From Pezicula radicicola (taxonomy: Eukaryota > Ascomycota > Leotiomycetes > Helotiales > Dermateaceae): DNA of 64,000 bases. How positions within the stretch are numbered: position 1 is the stretch's first letter; each line of letters starts with the position of its first letter. Location of the stretch: the NCBI GenBank assembly GCA_003008705.1, contig PDUO01000023.1, positions 225,312 through 289,311 of the forward strand, given 5' to 3'. The position numbers and the translations under genes were made by a program. Below the pieces are notes generated by a model. It saw only the letters and a list, made by a program, of their open reading frames with translations. It was not told the DNA's origin and did no database searches. Positions 1 to 10,080 of the stretch are shown in pieces.

Positions 1-343
1 CACGGCCAGACGGCCAAGACTTGGGATCTATCAAAAAGCGCCCTCGCCAATCTACTAGATTTAACGAAGAGTTTGAATCTTGATGGGGAGATTACGCCAG
101 TTATGGCCTGGGGAATGATTCTCGGTCAGGAGAGATTTTGCGAGTTGACTGTGGCGGACTTCCGAAAGATCTGTGATGATCTTAAGGGAAAAGTCAGGTG
201 TTATGGGTAAGTTATTTCCATCAATATTTATCTGATGATTGGCTGCTGACAACATTAGTTTCGGCGCTGTCCTCGAGGAGTTTGAGGTTCGTGACGCTAT
301 TGAGAGCGTCTTTTTCACCAAGCAGGAAGTCATGAGCTTTTAG
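1..343 (+). CDS. C-terminal end of a possible AP-1/Yap-like bZIP regulator (partial)
   Basis: Open from base 1 without a stop, so the 5' part lies outside the window. Exon 1-206 ends at a GTAAGT donor; the intron is 207-258 (ends ATTAG) and the last exon is 259-343, ending TAG. The join keeps frame and gives 96 visible residues. The tail reads around ICDDLKGKVRCYGFGAVLEE followed by a short helix ending VFFTKQEVMSF. The order helix - LK - C.G - VLEE resembles the C-terminal module of fungal AP-1/Kap/Yap-type bZIP proteins, where it sits far from the basic region. This is a similarity by eye; the bZIP itself is not in view. The splice structure is firm, the family assignment is weak. Confidence 0.45.
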
Positions 344-1342
344 ATTATTTTTATATACCACTGTCAGATTTAGTGTTTAGGGTAATTACCAGTTCGGCAT
401 TGGGAAGGAAAGGAAAGGAAAGGAACGAGAAAAGAGTATACGATATCCTACGTGTTTTGTGATTGAAAGCATTGCTTGGCTTGTGGTTTGTGGTTTCTCT
501 GGCGTACAAATACAACTTAACGAAGCAATGATCATTTAGTCTTGGGTTTTGAATATGTGCCATATAATGGGACCTTGGGCACGGCGATCTTGGATTTTGA
601 AACCTTTTAGGGCTGAGAGATGTTTAATTGAGAAATATGCACTAGGAATGATAGCCTTTGTGATTCTCGTTATTGGTTCATTGTAAATATTTGTCTTTAT
701 GAATCCTTTGGAGTATCCTCTACCACTGCGTCTCATTTTGTGGCTAAGTTGCTAGGTGAAGACCTTTCTAACGAGTAGCTCCAAGGTACTCTTTAGATAC
801 AGCACGAGTACGCTACATGAATAACTGAATAGAACGAAAACCCTGCACTCTATTGAACTAGTATATATATTTATATATATATATAAGTCTTACATCAAAA
901 CCTTCTCAATACTAAATAAGACCAAGACAAGCTAGAGCGAGAAGAACGTCACCTAACCACAACGACACACCTTTTTTGGTTTTGGTTTCGATTAATTTCA
1001 CTTACTCGCTCACTCACTCATTCACTCATCCGTTCATTCATTCGAACAACAAATAGCAAAATATCAAAAAATTATTTCATTTCATTCAAGTTTCAAGCCC
1101 CATATGTACGCCCACCGCATCAATAATCTAGTTTTACAAATAAACGCACAACGCCAGTCCGTGTATATATATATGTATTGCACTGTACTCCTTTCGTGGC
1201 ATTCATCTTATACACATTAATTTCTCATTCTTATTTTCTGCAAACTTTTTCTTCAACAAAAAAAAATCATCGCTTTCTAGGTGCTGCTTTGGCGCTTGGG
1301 TGCCCAAGTTTCAAATCGTTGGCTCGTATCTAGCAAGTCCTC
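344..1342. other. Intergenic tract with simple repeats
   Basis: No convincing gene. It lies between two convergent genes, so it should hold both 3' ends. Four GGAAA-type units sit near 409-425, an alternating TA tract near 860-886, CACT/ATTC tetranucleotide runs near 1003-1046 and another TA tract near 1164-1176. Confidence 0.5.
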
Positions 1343-2752
1343 TTACATGCTGAGGAGGTTATCTCGTTGTTGTTGGGGTGTTGGACCAGGACCTCCGAGG
1401 CCTCCTCGTTGTGATGGAGGTCCCCTTTGCTGAGGTAGATATTGCATTTGCTGTTGCTGTGGTGGTGGACCTCTTCCTCCTCCTTGTCGTGATGACGGGC
1501 GTTGGTCCTGAGCGAATGGAGGTGGAGCACCGTAGCCTTGACCTTGTGGAGGGTACTGTTGTGGGGGTCCTCGTCCACCACCTTGTTGAGATGAAGGCCG
1601 CTGATCCTGTGCAAATGGCGGTGGTCCTCCATATCCTGGTCCTGGTGGTCCGCCCCTTCCACCTTGCCTCGAATTTGGACGTTGTTCCTGTGCGAATGGT
1701 GGTGGACCTCCGTATCCTGGTCCCAGTGGTGGGCGACCGCCTCCTCCTTGCCTTGAACCAGGACGTTGTTCCTGTGCAAACGGAGGAGGACCAAAGCCTT
1801 GACCTTGAGGAGGTGGACTTCTTGGGGATCGTCCTCCAGATCCACCAGCTTGTCCATACCCACCTCTGCCATTTGGGGGACTTCCTCGGTTTGGCGGTGG
1901 CCCACCTCTACCACCTTGGCGAGAATTAGGACGTTGATCTTGGGCGAATGGGGGAGGCCCACCAAAGCCTTGTTGCAATGGTCCGCCTCTTCCCCCATTT
2001 CCTGGTGGCATGCCTCCTCTTCCCCTACCGTCTGGTGCCATTCCACCTCTTCCTCTGCCACCACCCGGCATCCCGCCTCTTCCTCCCATTCCACCTCTGG
2101 CAGCCATTGGATTCTCATCATACGTGCTGATAATTGACAACGCAGCACTTGCTCGATTTTGGTTCAGGAATCCGCCTTGTGGTGGCATTGGCTGGTTGTA
2201 CGGATCAAAAGCTCTTGGAGGAGAGTTCATGTCATGGTTCATCGGTGGGGTCCTTTGCTGTCCTGGAGGTGACCTATTTCCATCTACAGGTTTCCGTGAT
2301 ATTGGACCCGGAGTCATCGGCACATCAGCCTCTGAAGCCATCTCAAATGTCGCCACTGCAGGGACTCGCTGCGCTTGAGGAGCATAAACTGGTGTAGGTT
2401 GTTGAGGGCCCACGGTCTGTGGGGGGCTTTGAGGTTGAGATCTTGTTTGTTGTGGCGGGGAGGTTGGAAATGATGCGGTTGTTGGTATGTTCGATGCTGC
2501 ATTCGTCTGCTGTGTATTTCCCGGTGGTGCTCCACCAGCAGCAGGGCCTCCGGCAGCAATAGGAGGTTTACCTTCTAGTGCACCCAAAGCTTCTTCTTGC
2601 CCGGCGCCTTGTCCTGCGGTTCCTACCTGTGATGCATCGAATTGTTGTAAGGCATTTTGCTGTGCGTATTGTTGCTTTATGATATCCCCGCCATACCCAT
2701 AACCCGGTTTATGGGGAGCATCGCCCAAAGCGCAAGATATACAAGCACCCAT
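1343..2752 (-). CDS. N-myristoylatable RGG/proline-rich low-complexity protein
   Basis: Single-exon gene of 469 residues. The first ATG is at 2752, because the codon upstream (2755) is GTG. It opens MGACISC: Gly2 plus Ser6 fit the N-myristoylation signal, and Cys4 and Cys7 are suited to palmitoylation, as in G-alpha proteins, so lipid anchoring at a membrane is predicted. Residues about 60-215 are Pro/Gln/Ser/Ala-rich. About 218-300 form an RGG box, a common RNA-binding and arginine-methylation module. About 262-429 hold five copies of a PPPFAQDQRPNSRQGG-type unit. No folded catalytic domain is visible. Function unknown; a membrane-tethered, disordered RNA- or protein-binding scaffold is my inference. 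Open reading frame and start are well supported. Confidence 0.8.
   Translation of the reverse strand: MGACISCALGDAPHKPGYGYGGDIIKQQYAQQNALQQFDASQVGTAGQGAGQEEALGALEGKPPIAAGGPAAGGAPPGNTQQTNAASNIPTTASFPTSPPQQTRSQPQSPPQTVGPQQPTPVYAPQAQRVPAVATFEMASEADVPMTPGPISRKPVDGNRSPPGQQRTPPMNHDMNSPPRAFDPYNQPMPPQGGFLNQNRASAALSIISTYDENPMAARGGMGGRGGMPGGGRGRGGMAPDGRGRGGMPPGNGGRGGPLQQGFGGPPPFAQDQRPNSRQGGRGGPPPNRGSPPNGRGGYGQAGGSGGRSPRSPPPQGQGFGPPPFAQEQRPGSRQGGGGRPPLGPGYGGPPPFAQEQRPNSRQGGRGGPPGPGYGGPPPFAQDQRPSSQQGGGRGPPQQYPPQGQGYGAPPPFAQDQRPSSRQGGGRGPPPQQQQMQYLPQQRGPPSQRGGLGGPGPTPQQQRDNLLSM
1472..1969 (-). repeat. Five-copy coding repeat (PPPFAQ-D/E-QRP-x-SRQGG)
   Basis: Within the preceding gene the motif G(Y/F)G-PPPFAQ(D/E)QRP(N/S/G)S(R/Q)QGG occurs five times, with spacers of about 18-40 residues rich in Gly, Pro and Arg. 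The copies differ by conservative changes, so this is an old coding repeat that may vary in number between strains. Confidence 0.85.
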
Positions 2753-4025
2753 CACTTTGACCAGTTCTCGACCGTTTAAGACTTATTTATGGTTCTTTGC
2801 TGTGCTTCGACTCTGAGATTGAGGGGTCGAGACACGAGATGGCGTTATCCTTGCATGGGCTCCGCCTATGGCTGACGTTGGAGAGAATGGAAGTAATGTA
2901 TTTCTGTAAGGACTGGAAGGGTTCGAGGCTTCGAATGGTACGGCGCGAAGTAAAGAGAAAAATACCAAGGAGGGACTACAGTTCTGTATACTTATCAGCC
3001 TTACCTCGTGTATACATACGTACGCGTACATTACCAACCCACAATTTAAAGCATCGGAATAGCCGGATCGAGGTTTTTTTTTGTATGCCGTGATGGTAAG
3101 GACTGAGTGGCTGAGCGAGATGGCCGCGATATATGTATGATGTTTAACAGCAGTTTTGACGACTGATCAGACAATGCTGGTAATTTCCAAGGAAAAGAAC
3201 GTCGACATATCCATTGCTTGATCGAGATAGATCCCTTGTGGTGAGACAGTGAGAGAGAGTGTGAATGAGGGGACTCTAGATGATGATGGGCAAAAAAAGG
3301 GGGGGATTCTGCTGGGATCCGATTTGGGGAATCCATGAAGTTGCAATTTCCGCTGATAGGCCTGACAGTTGACTAAGCGTATCTCAGGTCGTTTACGAGG
3401 TACGAGAGCTGCCTATTTTGGCACACTTGGCGTCATGCTTGATTCGACCTCAGTCTTGTTTTCTTGTTTTTCAAATCTTAAGAATACAGAGTAATAGCAA
3501 CAACAAACTCCAATGACGACGATTATATGTTACAACAGTGTTCATCCTGGACTTCAACTCCCGTGTCTCATCTACTCTATGCCCGACCTAACCTCAAGAC
3601 TAACGCCATCATGTACGGCAAGGTAAGCGCTATGGCTATTCAAAAATGGAAACGGCACACAAAGAACTCGCTGCAATGTCGACTCGTTGAGAGATACGGG
3701 CTTTGGTTGTCGAGTTGGCTTCAGTTCCTGCACAACTTTTCGGACAACCTCCAGCCACTCCGACTCGCTATAATACTCCTCAACCACCACGCAGGCCAAC
3801 AGCACATCCAATTATTATACCAAACATCTTCTACAGTGCATCACAGGTCAATCAGGAGATATTTCACCGACTAGAACCTCACTAGGCTGGGAAGAGCCGT
3901 TCAACCGTGCTGTATGTATTGTTCGTGCGGCTCGTGCTGCTCGTGTACTTTCCGTAATCAAAGTCAGCAACAAGTTCAAGTACCTACCACAGGACTTGAA
4001 AGCTGAAGGTACGAGCTGAACAAGT
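2753..4025. other. Promoter side of the RGG gene plus unassigned sequence
   Basis: The first several hundred bases are the likely promoter/5' UTR of the minus-strand RGG gene. At 3510-3880 (+) short frames look protein-like (for example around FGQPPATPTRYNTPQPPRRP near 3735), but they change frame and no full gene can be assembled. Probably a decayed or unrecognised small gene. Confidence 0.3.
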
Positions 4026-4346
4026 CTACTCACCCCTTACAGCCTCTGTAAAGCTTAGATTAGCCTCCAGATCTATGTAAGTCTCGACTGTAGTCCGAGT
4101 AATGGTCCTGGACCGCAAGCTCAAGGTCTGAAGGTTGTTTCGATGAGGTTGAGGTGGACTTGCTAGATGAGGTAGACTTAATTGTTGTGGTACCGCCTCT
4201 CGAGACTTTAAATATTGTCTTGAAAGTTCTTGATGGAAGGGTGGACATGTTCGCCGTCGATGGAACCGGAAGAGAGACAACAACGTTGGTGGGCCGGTGA
4301 CTATCAAAGTAATGATAGCAATGAGAGCTTCAGTCGATAGAGCCAT
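4026..4346 (-). CDS. Small one-pass membrane protein, hypothetical
   Basis: The ATG at 4346 opens MALSTEALIAIITLIVTGPP, followed by a basic FRFHRRR stretch and a Ser/Thr/Gln-rich tail; 106 residues. The start (short head, one hydrophobic helix, PP, then Arg-rich) resembles a class of small uncharacterised fungal proteins that begin with an M-x-LSTEA-type helix. The reading frame is open far upstream (to 4739), but that part looks non-coding. A second frame over 4060-4248 is also open and Ser/Thr-rich, so a short undetected intron or a frameshift inside the gene is possible. Function unknown. Confidence 0.4.
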   Translation of the reverse strand: MALSTEALIAIITLIVTGPPTLLSLFRFHRRRTCPPFHQELSRQYLKSREAVPQQLSLPHLASPPQPHRNNLQTLSLRSRTITRTTVETYIDLEANLSFTEAVRGE

Positions 4347-4659
4347 TGCTAACTTAATTGTTTGTCTAGGGAGTAGATATTTTGAACACAGCATGGCCGC
4401 AAGAATGTGGAAAATCAAATGTTTTATATAGGATGTTCTGCCTTTGGAAGTAGCACTCAGTCTTCGAAGAAATAAACTCATGATGTGAATGGCCACGCCC
4501 AGCTTCAACATCTCTAAATCCCCTCCTCGAAAAGTAGATTTTGAAGCGAACCTATGAACACACAGTTTTGCTGAGGCTCCGTTTCTAGCGTGGTGCTGCG
4601 GATTATGTGGCACGCGTGTGGCACACCAGTTCAAGCTTGTGAAAGACAGGTTTTGTGAG

Positions 4660-4950
4660 CACCCAATAGTATGTGACAGAAAATCACCAGACTTTGGGAT
4701 CCACCAGGTACTGACAAGTTCAAGTTTCATAGGACACATAAGTAAGTAGCCTGCCTCTCGAAATCATGTGGGAAATGCTAAGTGCTGATAGGGCGTAAGA
4801 CAGCATCTAAGCTCACAGGTCAGCTTCGTGAGCCTTCGTCATCAAAACTTGCCAAGGACCGTACTACTAGTAGTCTACAGTACTCTAACACCAGTCAGTT
4901 ATCACCCAATAGTATGTGACAGAGAAATGCAGATTTTGGGATCCACCAAT
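4660..4950. repeat. Imperfect direct repeat of about 47 bp, two copies
   Basis: Copies at 4660-4706 and 4903-4950 share CACCCAATAGTATGTGACAG, then a variable stretch, then TTTGGGATCCACCA. Spacing is about 243 bp. They lie between the small membrane-protein gene and the Clr5-ankyrin gene. This may be a local duplication of promoter DNA. Confidence 0.7.
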
Positions 4951-5294
4951 CACAGGGTTCCAAGATTCAAAACGCCACGATATTCAGACCGGGAAGATCA
5001 AATGCAGGCACCAAACAAACTACAGGTAGCCTTGCCCAGGTGGGGGTAGAAATGCAGATTTTGATTTCAATCAATCACAAGACGTGCCGTCAAAGTTCCT
5101 GATACAGCTTTGCATGTGCGCCAGATCTTCTTCAATATCAACTTACCTATATAGGTTGAGCCCATCACTTGCGTTTTTCATATACTCATCCTGAAAGTTA
5201 CAAGCGTCGCTCTCTTACCCTGGGCCTCAATTCACTCCTTCACAATCTTAAATTTCAACGTCGTTCAAGTTTCGCCTCAGCCTTATCCACCTAC

Positions 5295-8200
5295 ATGTCT
5301 TCTGTCTCCGAAGTGAAGGGCAGAAAAGCCCAGAATGCACTCTGGGAACAACATCGCGCAACTATTCAACATCTGTATATAGATGATGACAAAACCCTCG
5401 CAGAGGTGAAGGACATCATGATTGAGAAACACAATTTTAAACGAACGTCCGTGAAAAGAAAGACCACTAATCACTTGGGCTTCGAGCTAACGATCTCTAT
5501 AGTTCTTCACAATATGAAGGCATCTTTCGGAAGTGGAAATTTCGCAAGAATTTCAAAGCCAAAGAATTGAAGTCGGTCAACCACCGAATCACGAAGCGGG
5601 AAGCCCAAGGAAAGAGGTCCGATGTGCGCCCCTATGGTTTTGTGGCCAAGGTCGATAAGGTCAAAATCCAGAAGAGAGCAGCGCGTCAAGATTTTCAGAC
5701 CACCTTGGATCGTATCAAAGGTAATTGGCAGATTGCGATTTAGCCCCAGTACATTTTTAGCATGTATTCTAATTTCGAACAAGGCCCTCAAAGTCCAGGT
5801 AGTCCAGCCGGTATTATTGTCTCGACGCCTCCAGCGGTCGATGGGTGGTTCCTCTCTCCTGTAAATCTGCCATGGGTCCGCTTTTCTGAATATTTCAACC
5901 AGCATTGTTAGTCATCCTACTTCGTATAGGTAGTCTATATGCTCTTTCTGACGAAATAAATAGTACATGGTAACGTTAGTCCTTGGAGCACTGCTTTGCA
6001 GAACGGCATTATGTCTCATACATATTTTGTATACAAACCCGATAAAGTAACAGACATCGCCAGCAAGGACAACGATGGGCTGCAAAGTCGATGCAGGGAT
6101 ATCCAAGCTCTCGTCCCTGAGGTTCAAGACGACCAAGCCAAAATTGATGTTGATCAAGCATTTGGACTAACCCTAAAGAGGGATCCTTCAGAGGTTCTCA
6201 AGTTGGCCGTCTACATGTTATCCAACAATATAGATATTAAAGAGATCGGTGAAAGGATTGTACACCTTTGCCAGACTCAAAGCAATCTCAAATTTTTGAT
6301 GCGCCTATTGGAACAAGAACAGTATACCGTTCAGGCCATGGCTGAAAAGCTTCTGCCCTATGCAATTTCTTTGGGTAATGAGTCGTTGACAAAAGTCCTG
6401 CTCGAGGCCGGTGTAGATCCCAATGGAAAATATTTGGGGAAATCTCTTCTATGTAAAGCTATATACAGCGGGCACACTGAACTGGCGTATTTACTTCTTG
6501 AAAGAGGTGCAGACTGTGTTACCGACCCAGAATCACTCGATGCGGCAATTAAGAAGGGCGATCTTGCTCTAGCTCGAGTTCTACTTAGCAATGGAGCGAA
6601 TACGAACCCTCCAAGTTATTGCAGTCTTCCTACTGCTGTAGATTCCTGCGACGTCGACGCTGTGCGGCTGCTTCTGGAACATAATGCCGCGTTCCCCAAG
6701 CTAGAGCAGAAGAAGTATTATGATAGAGTCTCATGGCTAGTGTTGGACAGTGCGTTCGATTTCCGACTACTGAAGCTATTTCTCGAGCACGACAAACCCA
6801 TCCATGGCTTCCATGTCCAAGAGGAAATATACCACTGCTTGCAGGTCGTGGTCAGGGATGGTAACGTTGAACTGGTCAACCAGCTGCTTGAGCTTGTCAA
6901 ACATATCCCTGATTTTGATCCTCTTGGACAACTACGTGGCTGTCTTCCTATTGCAATTAATAAGGAGAACCTTCAAATGGCCAAGTTCTTGATTTCTATA
7001 GGAGCCGACATTAATGCGAAGTCTGAAATTAGAAGTCTAAGTGCGACTGCACTCCAAATAGCATCTTACAGAGGAAATTTGGCTATGGTGAAATTATTAC
7101 TGCAATGTAATGCAGACGTCAATGCAGCGGCTGGCAGAATTCCTCATGGTCTAGCATATCCAAAAGACTTTGACATAATGTGCACCGCAGTACAAGGCGC
7201 TGTCTACAGAGGCAAAGTCGACATCGTCAATGAGTTACTATTGGCCGGTGCCTCAGCCGATGAAAAATGTTATCCCGAGGACTTCCCGAAATCGAAAACA
7301 GCACTTCAAATCGCAGTTGCAGCTCAATCCAGAGATCTTGTCGATCTGCTCGTTCTTAATGGAGCAAACGTTAACTCACCGGCGGCGCCGGCAGCGGATG
7401 GCGTAACAGCACTTACCGCTGCTTTAAAGTCATCTAATCTCCAAATGGTCCAGTATTTGCTCAGCCTTGGCGCCAGTGTCAACAATCCAGGGCCAGAGCA
7501 TCCCGCTGCGAGTCCGCTTCAGGCCAGCATCGAGTCTTGCGGTTTCGATGTGATGCTGGATCTTGTTCGTCGCGGCGCCGATGTGCGTGATTCTAACGCT
7601 CTATGTGAAGCAGTAAACCGGGAAAATCCGACGATAGTCCGATTTCTCCTAGGTAAGAATCCTTATCCAAGGAAGAACATCGACTACGGTAGAGCTCCCC
7701 TTGTTCTGGCAATCAAAAAACAGAATATCGAGCTGGTGCGAATACTAGTGGAAGCAAGGGTCGAATTGAACCATGAGGCGGTAAAAGGGGATAGCTTCCT
7801 GGGGCCATTATTCGGACATTGTACTGCCTACAATGCAATTTTTGTCGCTGTTTTGAATATGAATACTCATATTATGCAAATTCTCCTAAATGGTGGAGCT
7901 AGTGCCAATAGGGTGCAATATTGGAGTAGATACTGTGGTCGTTGTCATTCAGCCATTGCGTTGATAAGAACGCGGCAGGAAAACACATTGGAGATGGCAA
8001 AGTTGCTACTCCGTTACGGAGCGAATCTAAATGACTATGCACCCGAAGAGACACCATGGAGCGACGCCGAGTTCACGGTGCTTCAAAGGGCAGCTCAAAC
8101 AGAAGACTTTGACCTAATCCATTGGCTGTTGGATGAAGGAGCAGACATCAATTCTCCACCATCCCAAAAAAGTGGCAGGACGGCTCTGCAAATGGCTGCT

Positions 8201-8971
8201 GAGGTGAATAACACCAAAATGGTCGAATTTCTCCTTGCGCACAATGCAAACGTCAATGCTGCACCTGCTGCTAATGGAGGAGCAACAGCATTACAGTTCG
8301 CAACATCAAATGGGAACTTCGAGATTGTCCGTCTGCTTCTCAATGCTGGTGCGGATATTAATGCGCCCAGAGCGAAAATTTTGGGTCGGACGGCACTTGA
8401 AGGTGCCGCGGAGCATGGCCGCTTAGACATGGTTAGTTGTCTACTTGACCATGGAGCGCAAGTTGATGGCAGCTGTGTTGAACAGTATTATCGTGCCGTA
8501 CAACTTGCTCGGGGGCAGGGTCATATTGTGTTAGCAAAGATGCTTGAAGAGTACAGAAGAGACAAATATCCTCACTCGGAATGGGAAGTACCACCACACA
8601 TACTTTGCCAATGCGGTGAAGTTTCCTTTTATGGAGACAGAAGATGCGAATTCTGCCTCAAAAACCCTTTTCGGGAAGAAGATACAGATTCAGAAGAAAA
8701 TGCGAAGTTAGAAGAGAATACAGAACGCAGAAGTGACCGAGAAGTGGAAGGTGATTCTGTCTCCAACGATAACTCAAGCTCAGATCTAGATCCAGCTGCT
8801 GATGGAACAGTCCCCGAGATTAATACCATGGAGATGGATGCGGCCACCGGAGTTCATGAGGCGTTCAATGTGGAGGAAGACCCGGAAGTCCTTATGGATT
8901 ATGATTATTTCCATCCACCGATAGAGATGTCCGGCAACGAGCTCCCTGGTGAGCAGAGTTGGTATATGTAG
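5295..8971 (+). CDS. Clr5-domain ankyrin-repeat protein
   Basis: Four exons: 5295-5446, 5503-5720, 5784-5906 and 5964-8971. All joins keep frame and give 1166 residues. The ATG at 5295 is the first in frame (the upstream in-frame codon at 5169 is TTG). Residues about 15-70 form a Clr5 domain (W..H..TI..LY, TL.EV, W.FRKN), a fungal N-terminal DNA-binding-like module. From about residue 290 to 1015 run at least fifteen ankyrin repeats (G.T.L..A...G...V..LL..GA..N). Near 1045-1075 a CQC...C..C cluster could bind a metal. The C-terminus is acidic. Intron 1 has an unusual GTCCGT donor but a good CTAAC branch site. Probable role: protein-interaction or regulatory scaffold; target unknown. A short relic of the same or a sister gene lies at 12.15 kb. 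Confidence 0.88.
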
Positions 8972-9588
8972 GATGTTTAGCTGGCCACAGAAAGAGAACG
9001 AAAAGGTCCCGGGGTGTGTGCTATGTTTCAGACACCAAAACGGGTCTAAGGAGGACAAAATACGCAATTTGGACTTATTTCAAGCTCGCCCGAACGGAAA
9101 TTCGACTCTGGATACATAACTGGCTTTTAGCCTTTGGAGTTTTTGGGTTATTCAAGCGATTTTGAGAAGAGTTGGAGTGGAGAAAAGGAAATTCGGGTCT
9201 TGCATTGAGAAAGAAAATCATCTTGTTTTGGGACAGTTCTTTGCTATTGAAATTTCAATATCATACGACCATCTATCTATATTTTGCACAATTCACTATC
9301 TAGCCTCAAGATGCAAGTTACAGAAGTCAAGTATCAGGTCCACTGTTCAGTCACCTTTAACATGTGGAATTTAATTCGACAAGTTCATGTAGGGTCACTT
9401 ACTTTTCTCAGTTTATGTAAGAGTATGGAGTGATGTTTTCCATTTTGTAACAATTAAATCATTGCAGTTTTGGAAACAGGTTATTCCGACAGATATAACA
9501 CCTGATATATCCCATGACTTCCTCTCATCCTAGAGATGCAATAACATGCTCTTGTGTACACCAAATCCACTTAGCACAACCGAAGAAA
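8972..9588. other. 3' flank of the ankyrin gene, no gene seen
   Basis: Short frames only (up to 70 codons, some with non-ATG starts). AT-rich, with no coding signal I can support. Confidence 0.5.
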
Positions 9589-9960
9589 GACTCGATGCTA
9601 TAATGCTTCGTTTTATATTTACAATACCCTAAATAATTACGTAGCTCTCACAATTTAAAACTATGGCTATGTTTCAATTCCGTGAAGTTACAAGTTATCC
9701 ATAGATAATTGTCACCGCGTAGTTGTGGTTGCTAGAAGACTTCCCCATCAGCTCAGCTCTGAAGCAAGAATCTGCTCGAGACTGTCAACTCCAATGATCT
9801 TGATATCCAACAGGGACTCTTGGTCTGGAATGCGTGTCAAGTCCTGATCTATAGTCTTTAGCGAGAAAAAAGCTACAAGACTTCTAAGTCCTAATCTAGT
9901 CTTGGTTACAACCCCCTAAAACACCCCCTACAACCCGGCAACTTTATATTATTGTTGTAA
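9589..9960 (+). repeat. Diverged direct repeat, copy A (left edge of accessory block)
   Basis: Begins ACTCGATGCTATAATG and runs through a stretch containing TACAATACCC, ATTACGTA and CTCTCACAATTT, then TATGTTTCAAT, and ends in the C-rich ACAACCCCCTAAAACACC section. The same order of blocks recurs at 15183-15600. The first 70 bp are clearly alike; later parts are alike in patches. It lies just upstream of the APH-like gene and may include its promoter. Confidence 0.65.
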
Positions 9961-10080
9961 ACTGTGTTCAGGTGCGCTGCCTCTTTGAGTTTAGCGCACC
10001 CGCTTCGGGGATAGCAACTCTCCCGACGGTGACACCCTATCTCCCACCTAGCTTCTCGCGTCAGTCCATATCGAATCGAG

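Noticed and set aside
860..886. TA tract as a centromere or origin element
   Set aside because: Too short and no supporting structure; an ordinary dinucleotide run.
1378..2397. Long plus-strand and other-frame ORFs opposite the RGG gene
   Set aside because: They are shadows of the low-complexity Gly/Pro/Arg coding sequence; composition is an artefact of its repeats.
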